Source of the DNA: Geobacter sp. OR-1 | GTDB taxonomy: Bacteria > Desulfobacterota > Desulfuromonadia > Geobacterales > DSM-12255 | Length of the DNA stretch: 64,000 nucleotides | Reading direction: 5' to 3' | NCBI RefSeq assembly: GCF_000813145.1 | Contig: NZ_BAZF01000003.1 | Span: forward strand, 62,001 to 126,000 | Part shown: positions 54,501-63,184 of the stretch, piece after piece | Numbering within the stretch: the stretch's first letter is position 1 | Layout: each line of letters starts with the position of its first letter | The notes under the pieces: generated by a model | Seen by the model: the letters and a program-made list of their open reading frames with translations, nothing else | Told to the model about the DNA's origin: nothing | Database searches by the model: none | Program-made: the position numbers and the translations under genes

Positions 54501-56184
54501 TGATAGCTCGACAACCCGCAGGTATGGCGGAACCGGGCTGGGGCTATCGATCTGCCGGCGCATTGTGGAGCTTATGGGTGGTAGTATCTGGGTCGAGAGC
54601 GCGCCGAAAGCGGGAAGCTGTTTCTATTTCACCGTCACTCTGCAGCGTTCGGGCGAACACCCGGCAATGCATGAGGAGCATTTTCCCCTTCGCGATATGA
54701 GGATCCTGGTGGTCGACGACAACCCCTGCGCCAGGGAAATCCTGCAGGAAGAGTTGTCCGCGCATGGTTTCCGGGTCACGGCCGTCGAATCCGGGGAAGC
54801 TGGGATCAGGGAGTTGCTCGCCGCCTCGCAGGATGGCGGGGACCCGTACCGGCTGGTACTGATGGATTGGTTCATGCCGGAACTGGATGGCCTGGACACA
54901 GTGGAGCGGATCAGGAATGAGCATCAGATCGGGGCATTGCCTGTGGTGGTCATGGTCTCGGCATTCGGCAATGAAGACGTGAGGCAGAGGGCCAGGGAGC
55001 TTGACGTCATGGATTTCCTCGCCAAGCCCTTTCATCCTCAGCGCCTCTATCGGACAATTTGCCGGGCAATGGGATACGGCCACGATCAGGCACTGCAAGA
55101 TGTTGCCGGAGCCGGTGGCGAGTCGGAACAGCCGCCGGGACTGGAGGGGATGCACGTCCTTGTGGTCGAGGACAATGCGGTGAACCGGCTCTTTGCCATG
55201 GAAGTGCTCAATAATGCCGGCGTGGTGACGGAAATCGCGGTCAACGGCCTGGAAGCAGTACATGCCGTGCAACAGGCGCAATTCGACGCGATCCTGATGG
55301 ACATCCAGATGCCGGTCATGGACGGCTATGAAGCGACCCGCCTGATACGGGAGATCGCGGAGTTGGAAGCCCTGCCGATCATCGCCATGACTGCGCATGC
55401 CCTGGTCGAAGAGCAGGAGAGATGTTTTAATGCCGGCATGAATGCGCATGTTGCCAAACCGATCGATGTGATGGAGCTTTATGGCACATTGTTGAGGGTT
55501 ACAGGGTCGCACGAGCGGTCTGCGGCCCTGAGAGAGGACCGGTTTCCGCCCGGCAAGGGGGGCCGGTTGCCGGTGCTCCCCGGGATCAACCTTGAAGCCT
55601 GGTTTGCCAGGGTCGGCCGGAATGTCGAGCTGTTCAAGACGATTCTGGCTGATTTCGCTGCCGGCAACAAGGGGGCCGGAGAAGCAATCCGTACCGCGAT
55701 CACGGCCGGTGACTGGGACAATGCCTTGCGACTGCTCCATGGTCTGAAAGGGGTATCAGGCAATATTTCCGCGGAAAAGCTTTATGACGTCATCATAATG
55801 CTCGAAGACGCCTGCAGGAATCATAATCGGGACGAAGCCGACCGGCTGACGCCCAAACTGGAGCGGTATCTTGCCGAAGTTGTGCATACCGCGCGATCGT
55901 TTGCATCTGCGCAGCACCAGGATCAGTTGCCGCATGAAGCGACCGGAGGCACCGGTGCCGGGGTCGAACCGATAATGAATGAGCTGGCGTATTTCCTGAA
56001 ACTCCAGGATCTTCAGGCCGTAAGGTTATGCTCGGCCCTTTGTTCCCTGCTGGGGGAAGGGGCATTCGGTGCTCAGAGCCTGACAATCATGGGGCATGTC
56101 AGACAGCTCAATTTCAGAACTGCCCTGACATTGCTGGAAAAACTCGCTGAATCGCTCGGGTTGCAGATTGGGGAGAGGGAATGA
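51505..56184 (+). CDS. Multi-domain hybrid sensor histidine kinase
   Basis: A 1559-residue membrane sensor kinase. Two membrane helices (about 7-27 and 172-195) enclose a periplasmic helical domain; then HAMP (about 197-248), GAF (about 262-415), a coiled coil, three PAS domains (about 435-560, 560-690, 690-805), HisKA with phospho-acceptor His828 (MSHEIRTP), HATPase_c ([13 protein letters not shown]), two receiver domains with Asp1121 (LMDWFMPE) and Asp1266 ([11 protein letters not shown]), and a C-terminal HPt with His1412 ([10 protein letters not shown]). It can run a complete phosphorelay in one chain. Starts 14 bases after the substrate-binding gene and overlaps the next gene (ATGA), so the three form an operon. 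Signal unknown, possibly a ligand of the binding protein. Confidence 0.93.
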   Translation: MKIRSKLIIIAIVPIIILLCSSAAQYLVSREVDALNYRAIRADEIQKLFSDLTILTHEHYIYSELRAHEQWQSTYNAIGKKMAAAKTSFKASEDQRIMREVAHHYTTIGYLFEQYGPHDKDTALRERDTDWKRFADRLTSRLLQELQTVSPLLTKLHDLNYAKAAEKSQRQDVLGLLFLLAISLSVPATAWLVYQAFAEPVQKLKTGIEIMTGGDLAYRIGPAPNDEIGELAAAFDRMAEQRSRDEELLRHNQDVFESLYRLSQMIGEPKNEIKNFALEEAVRLSGSSIGFIFFLNSDETLLTLHAWSKGVMPACSIDVSKAVYNVAEAGLWAEGVRRRQPYIVNDFEAPLPGSKGLPEGHLPIARFMSVPLLDGERIVLLAGVSNKIGDYGEDDAALVTLIMDAMWRIIRKKEADRFLLQMNEELEQRVSERTEELRASQEKFSRVFYSSPLIKTITDLHTGAFIEVNEAFHSKIGYSAEEIEGRTTLDIGLWPDLSQRQRLKELIIADGVCNDLDIDFRMKDGSHRQGIISAKGIRLGDRECIVSIITDVTDRRLLEEEVRQSEARYRSLFANNHTVMLMIDPASGEIVEANPAAEAFYGYSTSELNQMRVDRINCLSMEEIRAQMALASEEERSNFYFVHRLANGSVRDVEVFSGPITVNSRKLLYSIVHDVTEQKRAEQALLEKTEELDRFFSLALDLLCIADLEGNFRRLNRAWETTLGYSLHELEGVRFLDFVHPDDLGATLAAIAQLSADKPVLDFTNRYRCRDGSYRWIEWRAYPHDSFIYAAARDITERILTEDEQRKAREAAEAANRAKSEFLANMSHEIRTPMNAIIGLGHLALQTELTAKQRDYLTKIHSSAQSLLGIINDILDFSKIESGKLVLESVEFRLPDLLDNLADIVSVWAEAKGLEVLFAVDPRIPLVLRGDPLRLSQVLSNLLNNAVKFTESGEVVLQVAVEELRDDEEDVSLLFSVRDSGIGMGEEQRIQLFQPFTQADSSTTRRYGGTGLGLSICRRIVELMGGSIWVESAPKAGSCFYFTVTLQRSGEHPAMHEEHFPLRDMRILVVDDNPCAREILQEELSAHGFRVTAVESGEAGIRELLAASQDGGDPYRLVLMDWFMPELDGLDTVERIRNEHQIGALPVVVMVSAFGNEDVRQRARELDVMDFLAKPFHPQRLYRTICRAMGYGHDQALQDVAGAGGESEQPPGLEGMHVLVVEDNAVNRLFAMEVLNNAGVVTEIAVNGLEAVHAVQQAQFDAILMDIQMPVMDGYEATRLIREIAELEALPIIAMTAHALVEEQERCFNAGMNAHVAKPIDVMELYGTLLRVTGSHERSAALREDRFPPGKGGRLPVLPGINLEAWFARVGRNVELFKTILADFAAGNKGAGEAIRTAITAGDWDNALRLLHGLKGVSGNISAEKLYDVIIMLEDACRNHNRDEADRLTPKLERYLAEVVHTARSFASAQHQDQLPHEATGGTGAGVEPIMNELAYFLKLQDLQAVRLCSALCSLLGEGAFGAQSLTIMGHVRQLNFRTALTLLEKLAESLGLQIGERE

Positions 56185-57095
56185 AAACAGGCAGCGACAC
56201 GCCTAAAATACTGATAGTGGATGATGCGGCAATCAATATTCAGCTTCTCAATGATGTGTTGCAGGACAACAACCGGGTATTTTTTGCCACCAATGGCAGG
56301 GATGCCATCAGGATTGCGGCCAACACGGTCCCGGACCTTGTCCTGCTGGATATCATGATGCCGGATATGGACGGCTACGAAGTTTGCCGGGAATTCAAGG
56401 CCGATCCGTTGCTCAAGGACATCCCGATCATCTTCATAACTGCAATGTCGCAGCAGGAGGACGAGTCATCCGGGCTTGAGCTCGGAGCGGTCGACTACAT
56501 CACCAAGCCTTTCAACCCGGCAATTGTCCGTCTCAGGGTGCGCAATCAACTGGAATTGAAACGCCAGCGGGACCTCTTGGGGCGTCTCTCCTGTCTCGAC
56601 GGTCTCACCGGGCTGGCCAACCGCCGGGGGCTCGACGAATATCTGGACAAGGAGTGGCGGCGGGCGCTGCGCAACAGGACGCCGATATCCGTCATTATGA
56701 TCGACATCGACCATTTCAAGGATTATAACGATTCCTATGGCCATCTGGCCGGGGACGACTGCCTGAAACGGGTCGCATATATGCTGGAGGGGACGCTGGA
56801 GCGCCCTGCCGATTTTGTGGCCCGGTACGGCGGCGAGGAGTTTGTCGGCATTCTCCCTGAAACGGAACTCCCCGGAACGATGATCATTGCCGAGAAACTA
56901 CGTTACGTGATCGAAGCCGTGCAGATTCCGCATAGTTCTTCCCAGGTTGCCCCTTATGTGACTATTAGCGTGGGAGCCACCTGCGGCGTCCCTGCCCCGG
57001 AACTGGAGGCCAGAGAGCTGCTCAACCGGGCAGATCAGCTGCTCTACCAGGCCAAGCGCAACGGACGGAACCAGGTTGCCGGAGATCAGGAATAA
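56181..57095 (+). CDS. Response regulator with GGDEF diguanylate cyclase domain
   Basis: A 304-residue protein: receiver domain (about 8-125, phospho-acceptor Asp57 in LLDIMMPDMDG) and a GGDEF domain (about 140-300) with an intact active site GGEEF at residues 217-221. The inhibitory I-site RxxD is present at 208-211, five residues before it, so product feedback is expected. It makes c-di-GMP from two GTP when phosphorylated, presumably by the upstream hybrid kinase to which it is translationally coupled through an ATGA overlap. This makes the locus a ligand-to-c-di-GMP circuit, as inference. Confidence 0.94.
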   Translation: MKTGSDTPKILIVDDAAINIQLLNDVLQDNNRVFFATNGRDAIRIAANTVPDLVLLDIMMPDMDGYEVCREFKADPLLKDIPIIFITAMSQQEDESSGLELGAVDYITKPFNPAIVRLRVRNQLELKRQRDLLGRLSCLDGLTGLANRRGLDEYLDKEWRRALRNRTPISVIMIDIDHFKDYNDSYGHLAGDDCLKRVAYMLEGTLERPADFVARYGGEEFVGILPETELPGTMIIAEKLRYVIEAVQIPHSSSQVAPYVTISVGATCGVPAPELEARELLNRADQLLYQAKRNGRNQVAGDQE

Positions 57096-57102
57096 CCAAT
57101 CA

Positions 57103-59070
57103 ATGCCCCACCGTCTGCATCTCGAACAATTCGGCCCGGTCAGCGCTCTCCCCATTCTCCACTGCCGGATGGAGTTTGCCCATCTGGTACGACAGGCTGT
57201 TGACCGGGTCAAGCCTGATTGTATCGCCATTGAGCTTCCCGATACCTTACAGGAACAGTTTGTCCGGTGCGTACAGAGGCTGCCCGAGATCTCGGCGCTC
57301 TGGTACGAGGTCAAGCGCCACGCCGGCGGGACGCAGACCGTTTATCTGCTGGTCGAACCGGCAGACCCCCTGGTGGAGGGGGCCAGGCTGGCGCTGGAGC
57401 GGGAGATCCCGCTCAGGCTGATCGATCTGGACCTGGAGCAGTATCCCGAGCACTACGATTTGCTCCCCGACTCTTATGCGGTGCAGAGGATCGGCCTGGC
57501 GCCGTATTATCTCCAGTACTGCTGCGGGGCGTCCACTGCCGAGCCGTCCGGAATTGACCGGCGCCGGGAATCCGGGATGGCCTGGAGGCTGCAACAGCTG
57601 GCAGAGAAGTACGACAATATTCTACTGGTCTGCGGCATGTTTCATCTGGAGCGGTTGAGAGGAGAGTTTTCCCGGCCGCAGAGCCAACCCCTGGCCCGCA
57701 GTCATCGCACCGGGGTCCATGCCGCCAATCTTCATCCGGACTCCTGCCGCGAGATCCTCGGAGAGTTCCCTTTTCTTTCCTCGATTTATGAATTGCGCCG
57801 CAAGCCGCTCCCCCATGACCCCGCGGAAATTGACGGCTCGCTGCGCAAGCGCTACAACATGCTGGAGCTGATCGCCGGGGGTAAGCAGGAGGTTGGCGAG
57901 GAAACAGTTTTGCGCCGGTCAATCGACAGATCGGCAGGCCATGTCGGAGCGCAAGGCGAGATGCCGGACCGGCAGAGGGTTCACCTGCAGCTTTTCCAGG
58001 AGGCGGCAAGGCATTACAAGCAGGAAACCGGCGAGGCGGTCCATCTGTGGCAGAAGCGGGCATTTTTCCGGTTTTCCCGCAACTATGCGGCGATCTCCGG
58101 CCGGCTGCTCCCGGACCTTTTCCAGATGCTGGCCTCTGCGCGGGGGTGCCTCGACGATAATTTTGCCTATGCCTTCTGCCGGCTGGCCACATTCTATCCC
58201 TGGCAGCGGCTGGAGTCGGATCTTCCCACCATCATGCTGGACCCGGAAGATGTCTGGGGCGGAAGCCGGTCGATCAGGTTCCGCCCGCGCTCCCCGAAAG
58301 CGGCAAAAGGGCTTTCGCCGCTGCAGTACCTCAAACGGAGACGCGAGAAGCATCCGGGCGAATGGCTGGATGGTTTCGACAACCCATCGATCTGTTCCTT
58401 TCCGCCGGAAGACCTGGCTATCGAAGATTATGGCCGGTTCCTGAAAAAAAAAGGGGTCAAGCAGCTGTCCGAAGAGCAGTGGCGGGTCGAGCCGTTGACA
58501 TCGTCGCTTCTGGATGGGATCGACATGAGGGAAACCCTGCGCAACGCCTTTGAAGGGCGGATCTATGTTCGGGAGCAGCAGCGCGTCAAAGGCGGAGTCG
58601 GGAGTGTCGTGGTGGTTTTTGACCCTGACCGGGACGGCAAGAAGTTTCCCTACATGATGACCTGGCTCGGCGAGCATGACCAGGAATCGGATATGGCCTT
58701 TTACGCAACTCCGCCTGCCGGCAATGTGGTGGGGCCCGGAATCTGCCGCTGCGAGTACGGCGGGTTTGTCATGTCCTATCCACCGCGGCGGATGCACGAT
58801 ATCTGGCATGACCCTGACTATGCCTTTGCCCGTGGCAAGCATGAGGTGCTGCTCCTCTCGGCCCTGGATTACACCAGGGAGGCCCACGTGGTGTACGTTG
58901 CGCCGCGGCCGCCACGGAGCATTTTCCGGCAGATTGCCGCCCGCATGGGGAAGAAGATCGTCTACCTGCCGCTGGGAAGCCTCTCGCCGGTCAAGCTGAA
59001 AGCGATCCGGGTTCTCCATGTTTTGTACGGCCACGACAAGCGGGAGATTGCGAAGGATTATATTTGGTGA
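57103..59070 (+). CDS. Unrecognised 655-residue protein with TraB-like N-terminal region
   Basis: A soluble protein without signal peptide or membrane segments. The N-terminal 230 residues contain FGPVSALPILH, IAIELPDTLQEQFV and NILLVCGMFHLERL, which resemble the TraB/DUF5682-type fold (a glutamate-proline motif and a later G-x-x-H element); this is a weak impression. The centre has a helical region with many Trp/Phe and two cysteine spots. The C-terminal 200 residues contain a beta-rich part (GSVVVVFDPDRDGKKFPYMM) and end in GHDKREIAKDYIW. It follows the GGDEF gene by 7 bases; a TTG at 57076 overlapping that gene is an alternative start. Likely in the same operon. I do not know its function. 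Confidence 0.75.
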   Translation: MPHRLHLEQFGPVSALPILHCRMEFAHLVRQAVDRVKPDCIAIELPDTLQEQFVRCVQRLPEISALWYEVKRHAGGTQTVYLLVEPADPLVEGARLALEREIPLRLIDLDLEQYPEHYDLLPDSYAVQRIGLAPYYLQYCCGASTAEPSGIDRRRESGMAWRLQQLAEKYDNILLVCGMFHLERLRGEFSRPQSQPLARSHRTGVHAANLHPDSCREILGEFPFLSSIYELRRKPLPHDPAEIDGSLRKRYNMLELIAGGKQEVGEETVLRRSIDRSAGHVGAQGEMPDRQRVHLQLFQEAARHYKQETGEAVHLWQKRAFFRFSRNYAAISGRLLPDLFQMLASARGCLDDNFAYAFCRLATFYPWQRLESDLPTIMLDPEDVWGGSRSIRFRPRSPKAAKGLSPLQYLKRRREKHPGEWLDGFDNPSICSFPPEDLAIEDYGRFLKKKGVKQLSEEQWRVEPLTSSLLDGIDMRETLRNAFEGRIYVREQQRVKGGVGSVVVVFDPDRDGKKFPYMMTWLGEHDQESDMAFYATPPAGNVVGPGICRCEYGGFVMSYPPRRMHDIWHDPDYAFARGKHEVLLLSALDYTREAHVVYVAPRPPRSIFRQIAARMGKKIVYLPLGSLSPVKLKAIRVLHVLYGHDKREIAKDYIW

Positions 59071-59112
59071 TATCGTTCGTGCAAGAGCAATTCCCCTCAT
59101 AGGTTACGGTAC

Positions 59113-60561
59113 ATGAACATTCCGTCCTGGTTGTTGGACATAGAGGAGAGCAAACTGTTTCATCTATCGGTTCATGTACTGCTCCCTGCCGTTACCTGGG
59201 CAATCCTGATCTTTGTCGCCTACCGCGAATGGCAGGCCAGAAGGAAGCTGGCTGGGGAGATCCGGGAACGGATGCAGGTCGAACAGGCGTTGCAACGCCG
59301 CAGCCGCTACTTGAAAGCCCTGGCCGAAGTCAATCAGCTCCTGCTCTCAAATCCGGGCTACCGTGAGGCGTACGAGGGAATCCTCCGCCTGCTCGGGCTG
59401 GCCACCGGTGCCAGCAGGGTCTATATATTCGAGAATCACCCGGGTGAAGAGGGAAAAGTCCTGTCGAGTCAGAGGGCCGAATGGTGCGGCCCGGGGGTTG
59501 AGCCGCAGATTGACAACCAGCTGCTGCAGCGGGTGCTGCTGGAAGAATCGCCATGCCGGCGCTGGCTGGCGATACTGCTGCAGGGGAAGCCGGTAACCGG
59601 CAAGATTGACGAGCTCGGCCAGGAAGAGCGCGAGTTTCTGGAGATCCAGCAGATCAAGAGCATCTTGATCCTCCCGATGCATGTCAACGGAACGTTCTTC
59701 GGGTTTGTCGGGTTCGATCAATGCGACCGAGTGCGGGAATGGGAGGATTCGGAGATCTATCTCCTCAGGTCTGCGGCCATGACCCTCTGCCAGCACATAG
59801 AACGCAAACAGGCCCTGGAAGAGATTGCATCACAGCACCAGTTGCTGGAAGAGCGGGTAAAAAACAGGACCGCCCAGCTGGAGCTGGCCAACGAGGAGCT
59901 GGAGGCGTTTTGCTACACGGTTTCCCATGACTTGCGCGGCCCTCTGACCGGCATCCGCGGCTTCAGCCAGTTGCTGCTGGATGAACTGGAGTCATCGGCG
60001 CGGACCGAGCGCGATTACATCCTGCGGGTACTCGACATTACCGACAGGACCCTGCAGTTGATCGACGATCTTCTGAGCCTGTCCCGGGCTGCCCGGACCG
60101 AGCTGCAGCGGACCTGGGTGGACCTGAGCGAGATGGCGCAGATTATTGCCGCCGAGCTGCAGTTGCAGTATCCGCACCGGCGGGTCGAATTCGCCATCCA
60201 GGACAAGGTGACGGCCCATGGCGACGAGGGGCTGTTGAAAGCGGTTATCCAGAATCTGCTGAACAACTCCTGGAAATACACATCCAGAAAGTCGCTAGCG
60301 GAAATCAGCTTCGGCTCTTCGGTTATCGACGGTGAAACCGTGTATCATGTGAAAGACAACGGCGCCGGATTCCGCATGGAATACGTGGACCGGCTTTTTC
60401 AGGCGTTCAGCAGGCTGCATACGGCGCATGAATTCCCGGGGACCGGTGTTGGCCTGGCCACGGTGCGGCGCATCGTCCAGAGGCATGGCGGCCGGGTCTG
60501 GGCGGAAGGTGAAGTGGAAAAAGGGGCCAGCTTTTATTTCACCCTGCCGGATCTAAGCTGA
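59113..60561 (+). CDS. Sensor histidine kinase (GAF-type)
   Basis: A 482-residue kinase: a single N-terminal membrane helix (about 18-38), coiled coil, GAF domain (about 70-225), a second coiled coil, HisKA with His272 (TVSHDLRGPLTG), and HATPase_c ending FSRLHTAHEFPGTGVGLATVRRI, intact N, G1 and G2 boxes. It is the phytochrome-like kinase branch. No response regulator is fused or adjacent, except the GGDEF regulator two genes upstream. Lies 42 bases after the 655-residue gene. Confidence 0.92.
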   Translation: MNIPSWLLDIEESKLFHLSVHVLLPAVTWAILIFVAYREWQARRKLAGEIRERMQVEQALQRRSRYLKALAEVNQLLLSNPGYREAYEGILRLLGLATGASRVYIFENHPGEEGKVLSSQRAEWCGPGVEPQIDNQLLQRVLLEESPCRRWLAILLQGKPVTGKIDELGQEEREFLEIQQIKSILILPMHVNGTFFGFVGFDQCDRVREWEDSEIYLLRSAAMTLCQHIERKQALEEIASQHQLLEERVKNRTAQLELANEELEAFCYTVSHDLRGPLTGIRGFSQLLLDELESSARTERDYILRVLDITDRTLQLIDDLLSLSRAARTELQRTWVDLSEMAQIIAAELQLQYPHRRVEFAIQDKVTAHGDEGLLKAVIQNLLNNSWKYTSRKSLAEISFGSSVIDGETVYHVKDNGAGFRMEYVDRLFQAFSRLHTAHEFPGTGVGLATVRRIVQRHGGRVWAEGEVEKGASFYFTLPDLS

Positions 60562-60609
60562 TATAATAACCATGTAGAAGCCAATTATGAACGTGGAGGA
60601 GAGGATTCG

Positions 60610-61341
60610 ATGCGAAACAGATTAATCACGGCCATGATTCTAGCCGTTTTCATCATGTCGGGGTGCACGACCTACAAGACCCAGTATGCCGGGTTCAGGC
60701 CGCCGGAAGATTACATCAATAATCAGGTGGTAAACGGGATCTCCATCGGCGGGGAGGCGTATGCCAACCGGGATGTCGCTGAAGATGCCTTCGGGTTCGA
60801 TATCAAGGGCGCCGGGCTGCTTCCGGTCCAGCTGGTGTTGAACAATAACAGCGGCGCCACCCTTGAGGTGGTTGCCAATCAGACCTTCCTGGTGGACGAC
60901 ACCGGCAAGTACTGGACACTCATCCCCACCGGCGTGGCAATCGAGCGGCTCGAAGAATCGACGCAGCTGGCATCATTCTTCGGTAAAGGCGCCGGGAAAG
61001 GGGCATTGATCGGTGCTGCCGCCGGTTCCGTTATCGGCGCCGCGCTTGGCATTGTTTCCGGGACCAACGTCGGTTCCGCACTCGGTAAGGGCGCTGCCTT
61101 GGGTGCCGCCGGCGGCGCGGTGATCGGCGGCGTCAAGGAGGGAACCTCGGGCGAGCGTGAATACCGGATTACCGACGACCTGCGCACCAAGAGCCTGGAA
61201 GGGAAGACCATTCCCACCGCCCATCTTGCCAACGGCTTTCTCTTTTTCCCGGGTGAGGCCGAATCAGCCAAGTCGATCCGGTTGCAGCTCAGGGAGACAG
61301 GGACCGGCAAGATCATCCCGATCGTGCTCAGGCTGAAATAA
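60610..61341 (+). CDS. Glycine-zipper lipoprotein
   Basis: A 243-residue lipoprotein: signal with lipobox (VFIMSGCTTYK, cysteine near residue 20), a beta-rich N-terminal domain (about 30-115), a glycine-zipper segment (about 120-175) with repeated GAAxGxxIG patterns (KGALIGAAAGSVIGAALG, KGAALGAAGGAVIGG), which may insert in a membrane, and a C-terminal beta part. Function unknown; glycine-zipper lipoproteins can act in envelope integrity. GGAGGAG site upstream; an isolated TATAAT (60565-60570) is 40 bases before. A terminator follows. Confidence 0.8.
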   Translation: MRNRLITAMILAVFIMSGCTTYKTQYAGFRPPEDYINNQVVNGISIGGEAYANRDVAEDAFGFDIKGAGLLPVQLVLNNNSGATLEVVANQTFLVDDTGKYWTLIPTGVAIERLEESTQLASFFGKGAGKGALIGAAAGSVIGAALGIVSGTNVGSALGKGAALGAAGGAVIGGVKEGTSGEREYRITDDLRTKSLEGKTIPTAHLANGFLFFPGEAESAKSIRLQLRETGTGKIIPIVLRLK

Positions 61342-61368
61342 CACCGCCTCACATCCGAAGCGGGAGCG

Positions 61369-61393
61369 AAAAGGGGCGAAAAGCCCCTTTTTT
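61369..61393 (+). terminator. Terminator between the lipoprotein and MATE genes
   Basis: AAAAGGGGC (61369-61377), loop GAAAA, GCCCCTTTT and further T. Good intrinsic terminator on the plus strand; its complement also serves the convergent MATE gene. Confidence 0.85.
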
Positions 61394-61408
61394 CATTCCG
61401 TGTTCCCT

Positions 61409-62767
61409 TCAGATTATGACTTCGTGCAGGTCCCGCTTCTGGTACCGCCACCAGAAGGCAATCGACCTGAACAGCCAGTCCAAAAGGAATACTCCCCAGA
61501 CTACATAAAGCGACCAATGGAGCAGCTCGGCAGCAATATAGGCGAGCAAGACCCGTATACCCCACATGGCAATCAGGGTGACCAGGAACACGTAATGCGT
61601 GTCGCCGGTGCCGCGGAGGCTGCCGGCATAAACAAAGGAAACGGCCAGCGGCACCTGGGCGAAGGCGACCAGCCTGAGAAATACGCACCCTTTTTCGATG
61701 ACCTCCGGGTCATGGGTAAACAGCTTGATCAGCGGGGCGGGGACGAAAAAAAACAGTGCTGCCATGACCGACATCACGATGATTGCCAGCCGCAGCGCCT
61801 CGCGGTGTCCGATCTTTGCCCGCTTGAATTTGCGGGCGCCGAGCGATTGGCCCATCAGCGTTGCCGCCGCGATCCCCATTCCGGCGCCGGGCATGAACGA
61901 GAGCGACTCTATGGAGAGCCCGATCTGGTGGGCGGCGTAAGCGGCCGTGCCGTAGGAGATGATGAATTTGGAGTAGAAGAGCTGGCCGGATTGCTGGGCG
62001 ATCCGTTCCAGGGCCACCGGGTAGCCGACACGCCAGATCCGCCTGAACAGCTCCGGGCTGGGGATGCCGATCTTGAGATAACGCCGCCGGAACGCCTGGA
62101 ACAGGAGGTAGCTAAAGCCGCAGAACTCGGAGATGTTGATGGCATAGGCGGCACCGATCACCTCCATGCGCGGGAACCCGAGCTTGCCGTAAATAAGTGG
62201 CCAGGCGATCAGCACATGGAGGACGTTGACAAGGATGATTGCCGTCATCGGGGTTCGGGTGTCGCCGTTGCCGTGCATGATTGCGGAGAGGATATTCAGG
62301 CCGGCAGTGAAGCCGAACCAGAGAAAGACCAGCCGGATGTAGCTGTCGGCAAAATGGATGATCTCGTCGTTGGCGCCGAGAAATCTTGCCAGCTCGGTGC
62401 CGAACAGGCAACCAAGCAGCGAAGCGCCGATTGTCATGGCGCCGCAGGCGACAAAAGCCGCAAATGCTGCCCGGTTGGCCTCATTGCGACGGCCGGCGCC
62501 CCACAGATGGGCAATGACAACCGTGGTGCCGGTGGCCAGTCCCCAGAAAACGGTCATGGTGACGAAGATGAGGAGTTGGCCAAGCCCGGTGGCGGCTATG
62601 GCCGCTGCGCCCAGTCCGCCGACCAGGAAGATGTCGACAATGGAAACCAGTCGCTGGAACAGGGATGACAGGAGTACCGGCAGGGAGAGGTTGATGACGT
62701 TGCGTCTGATGGAGACGGGGCGGCGGGTGCTGCCGCCCCGATTGGTAGTTTTCGCTGGAAAGGTCAT
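61409..62767 (-). CDS. MATE family multidrug/Na+ efflux transporter
   Basis: A 452-residue inner-membrane protein with twelve hydrophobic segments in two homologous halves, typical of MATE (MatE) transporters. N-half: NLSLPVLLSSLFQRLVSIVD; second half starts near residue 245 with YPVALERIAQQSGQLFYSKF. It exports cationic drugs or metabolites with Na+ or H+. The N-terminus is basic (about 1-25). No regulator next to it. The upstream gene on the same strand is the selenoprotein candidate, 17 bases away, so they could be co-transcribed. Confidence 0.92.
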   Translation of the reverse strand: MTFPAKTTNRGGSTRRPVSIRRNVINLSLPVLLSSLFQRLVSIVDIFLVGGLGAAAIAATGLGQLLIFVTMTVFWGLATGTTVVIAHLWGAGRRNEANRAAFAAFVACGAMTIGASLLGCLFGTELARFLGANDEIIHFADSYIRLVFLWFGFTAGLNILSAIMHGNGDTRTPMTAIILVNVLHVLIAWPLIYGKLGFPRMEVIGAAYAINISEFCGFSYLLFQAFRRRYLKIGIPSPELFRRIWRVGYPVALERIAQQSGQLFYSKFIISYGTAAYAAHQIGLSIESLSFMPGAGMGIAAATLMGQSLGARKFKRAKIGHREALRLAIIVMSVMAALFFFVPAPLIKLFTHDPEVIEKGCVFLRLVAFAQVPLAVSFVYAGSLRGTGDTHYVFLVTLIAMWGIRVLLAYIAAELLHWSLYVVWGVFLLDWLFRSIAFWWRYQKRDLHEVII

Positions 62768-62784
62768 GACCCGGCATTATCGGA

Positions 62785-63045
62785 TCAAGTCGTCTGCAAA
62801 TCAAGCTCGTCAAACATGGCGAGGGCAAAATTTTTCGCCCGGCCCGATGGTGCGATGATCCCGTAGGCCATAGCCTCTTTCAGTTCCGCCTCGGTTGCCC
62901 CGGCTTCCTTCGCGACCGCGAAGTGTTTCTTCAATCAGGTGGGGCACCCAACCGCCACGGCGCAGCCGACCCGGATCAGTTCGCGGGTCTTGGTGTCCAG
63001 CACCTCCTCGTACTCGTAATCCAGAATCTTCTTGCGAATTTTCAT
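62785..63045 (-). CDS. AhpD-like (carboxymuconolactone decarboxylase family) selenoprotein, in-frame TGA read as selenocysteine
   Basis: An 86-residue gene missed by standard translation because an in-frame TGA lies at codon 37 (62937-62935). Read through, the protein is family-like on both sides: MKIRKKILDYEYEEVLDTKT, then RELIRVGCAVAVGCPTU-LKKH and FAVAKEAGATEAELKEAMAYG, closing LAMFDELDLQTT and a TGA stop. The CxxC of AhpD, with the following His, is CPTU-LKKH (C34, U37, H41). A hairpin with SECIS geometry follows the TGA. AhpD-type enzymes are peroxiredoxin reductases/peroxidases; selenocysteine would raise reactivity. GGGGGG precedes the ATG. AhpD-like selenoproteins have been predicted in deltaproteobacteria. 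The genome must encode SelA-D; not in this window. Confidence 0.86.
62908..62923 (-). promoter_or_regulatory. Bacterial SECIS-like hairpin
   Basis: On the mRNA, CUUCGC-GGUC-GCGAAG forms a perfect 6-bp stem with a GGUC loop. It starts 11 nt after the UGA, the known distance for E. coli fdhF SECIS, whose loop also begins GGU. The hairpin falls within the coding sequence (residues 41-46). Confidence 0.85.
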
Positions 63046-63083
63046 AACCTGCCCCCCTTGCGATAAAACTGCCGAAAACCTTT

Positions 63084-63125
63084 ACTTTTACCGTGCCTTA
63101 TGATACATAAAACCACTTTTACCGT
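63084..63125. promoter_or_regulatory. Direct repeats and palindrome between divergent genes
   Basis: ACTTTTACCGT occurs at 63084-63094 and 63115-63125 (31-base period, about three helix turns). Between them TTATG-ATA-CATAA (63098-63110) is a perfect dyad. It is a likely binding region for a regulator of the selenoprotein and/or the small ORF. Confidence 0.45.
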
Positions 63126-63137
63126 ATCCAGCCGGGC

Positions 63138-63167
63138 TTGGCAACTTTTCATAATAAAATATATATT
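63138..63167 (+). promoter_or_regulatory. Sigma-70 promoter candidate before the 43-residue ORF
   Basis: TTGGCA (63138-63143), 18 bases and TATATT (63162-63167) lie 18 bases before the GTG at 63185, in a strongly AT-rich stretch. Confidence 0.55.
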
Positions 63168-63184
63168 ACTAGCGGAGTTCTGCC

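Noticed and set aside
62941-63045. Carboxymuconolactone decarboxylase pseudogene ended by TGA
   Set aside because: The reading frame continues perfectly beyond TGA with family sequence, and a SECIS-like hairpin follows, so selenocysteine is the better explanation.
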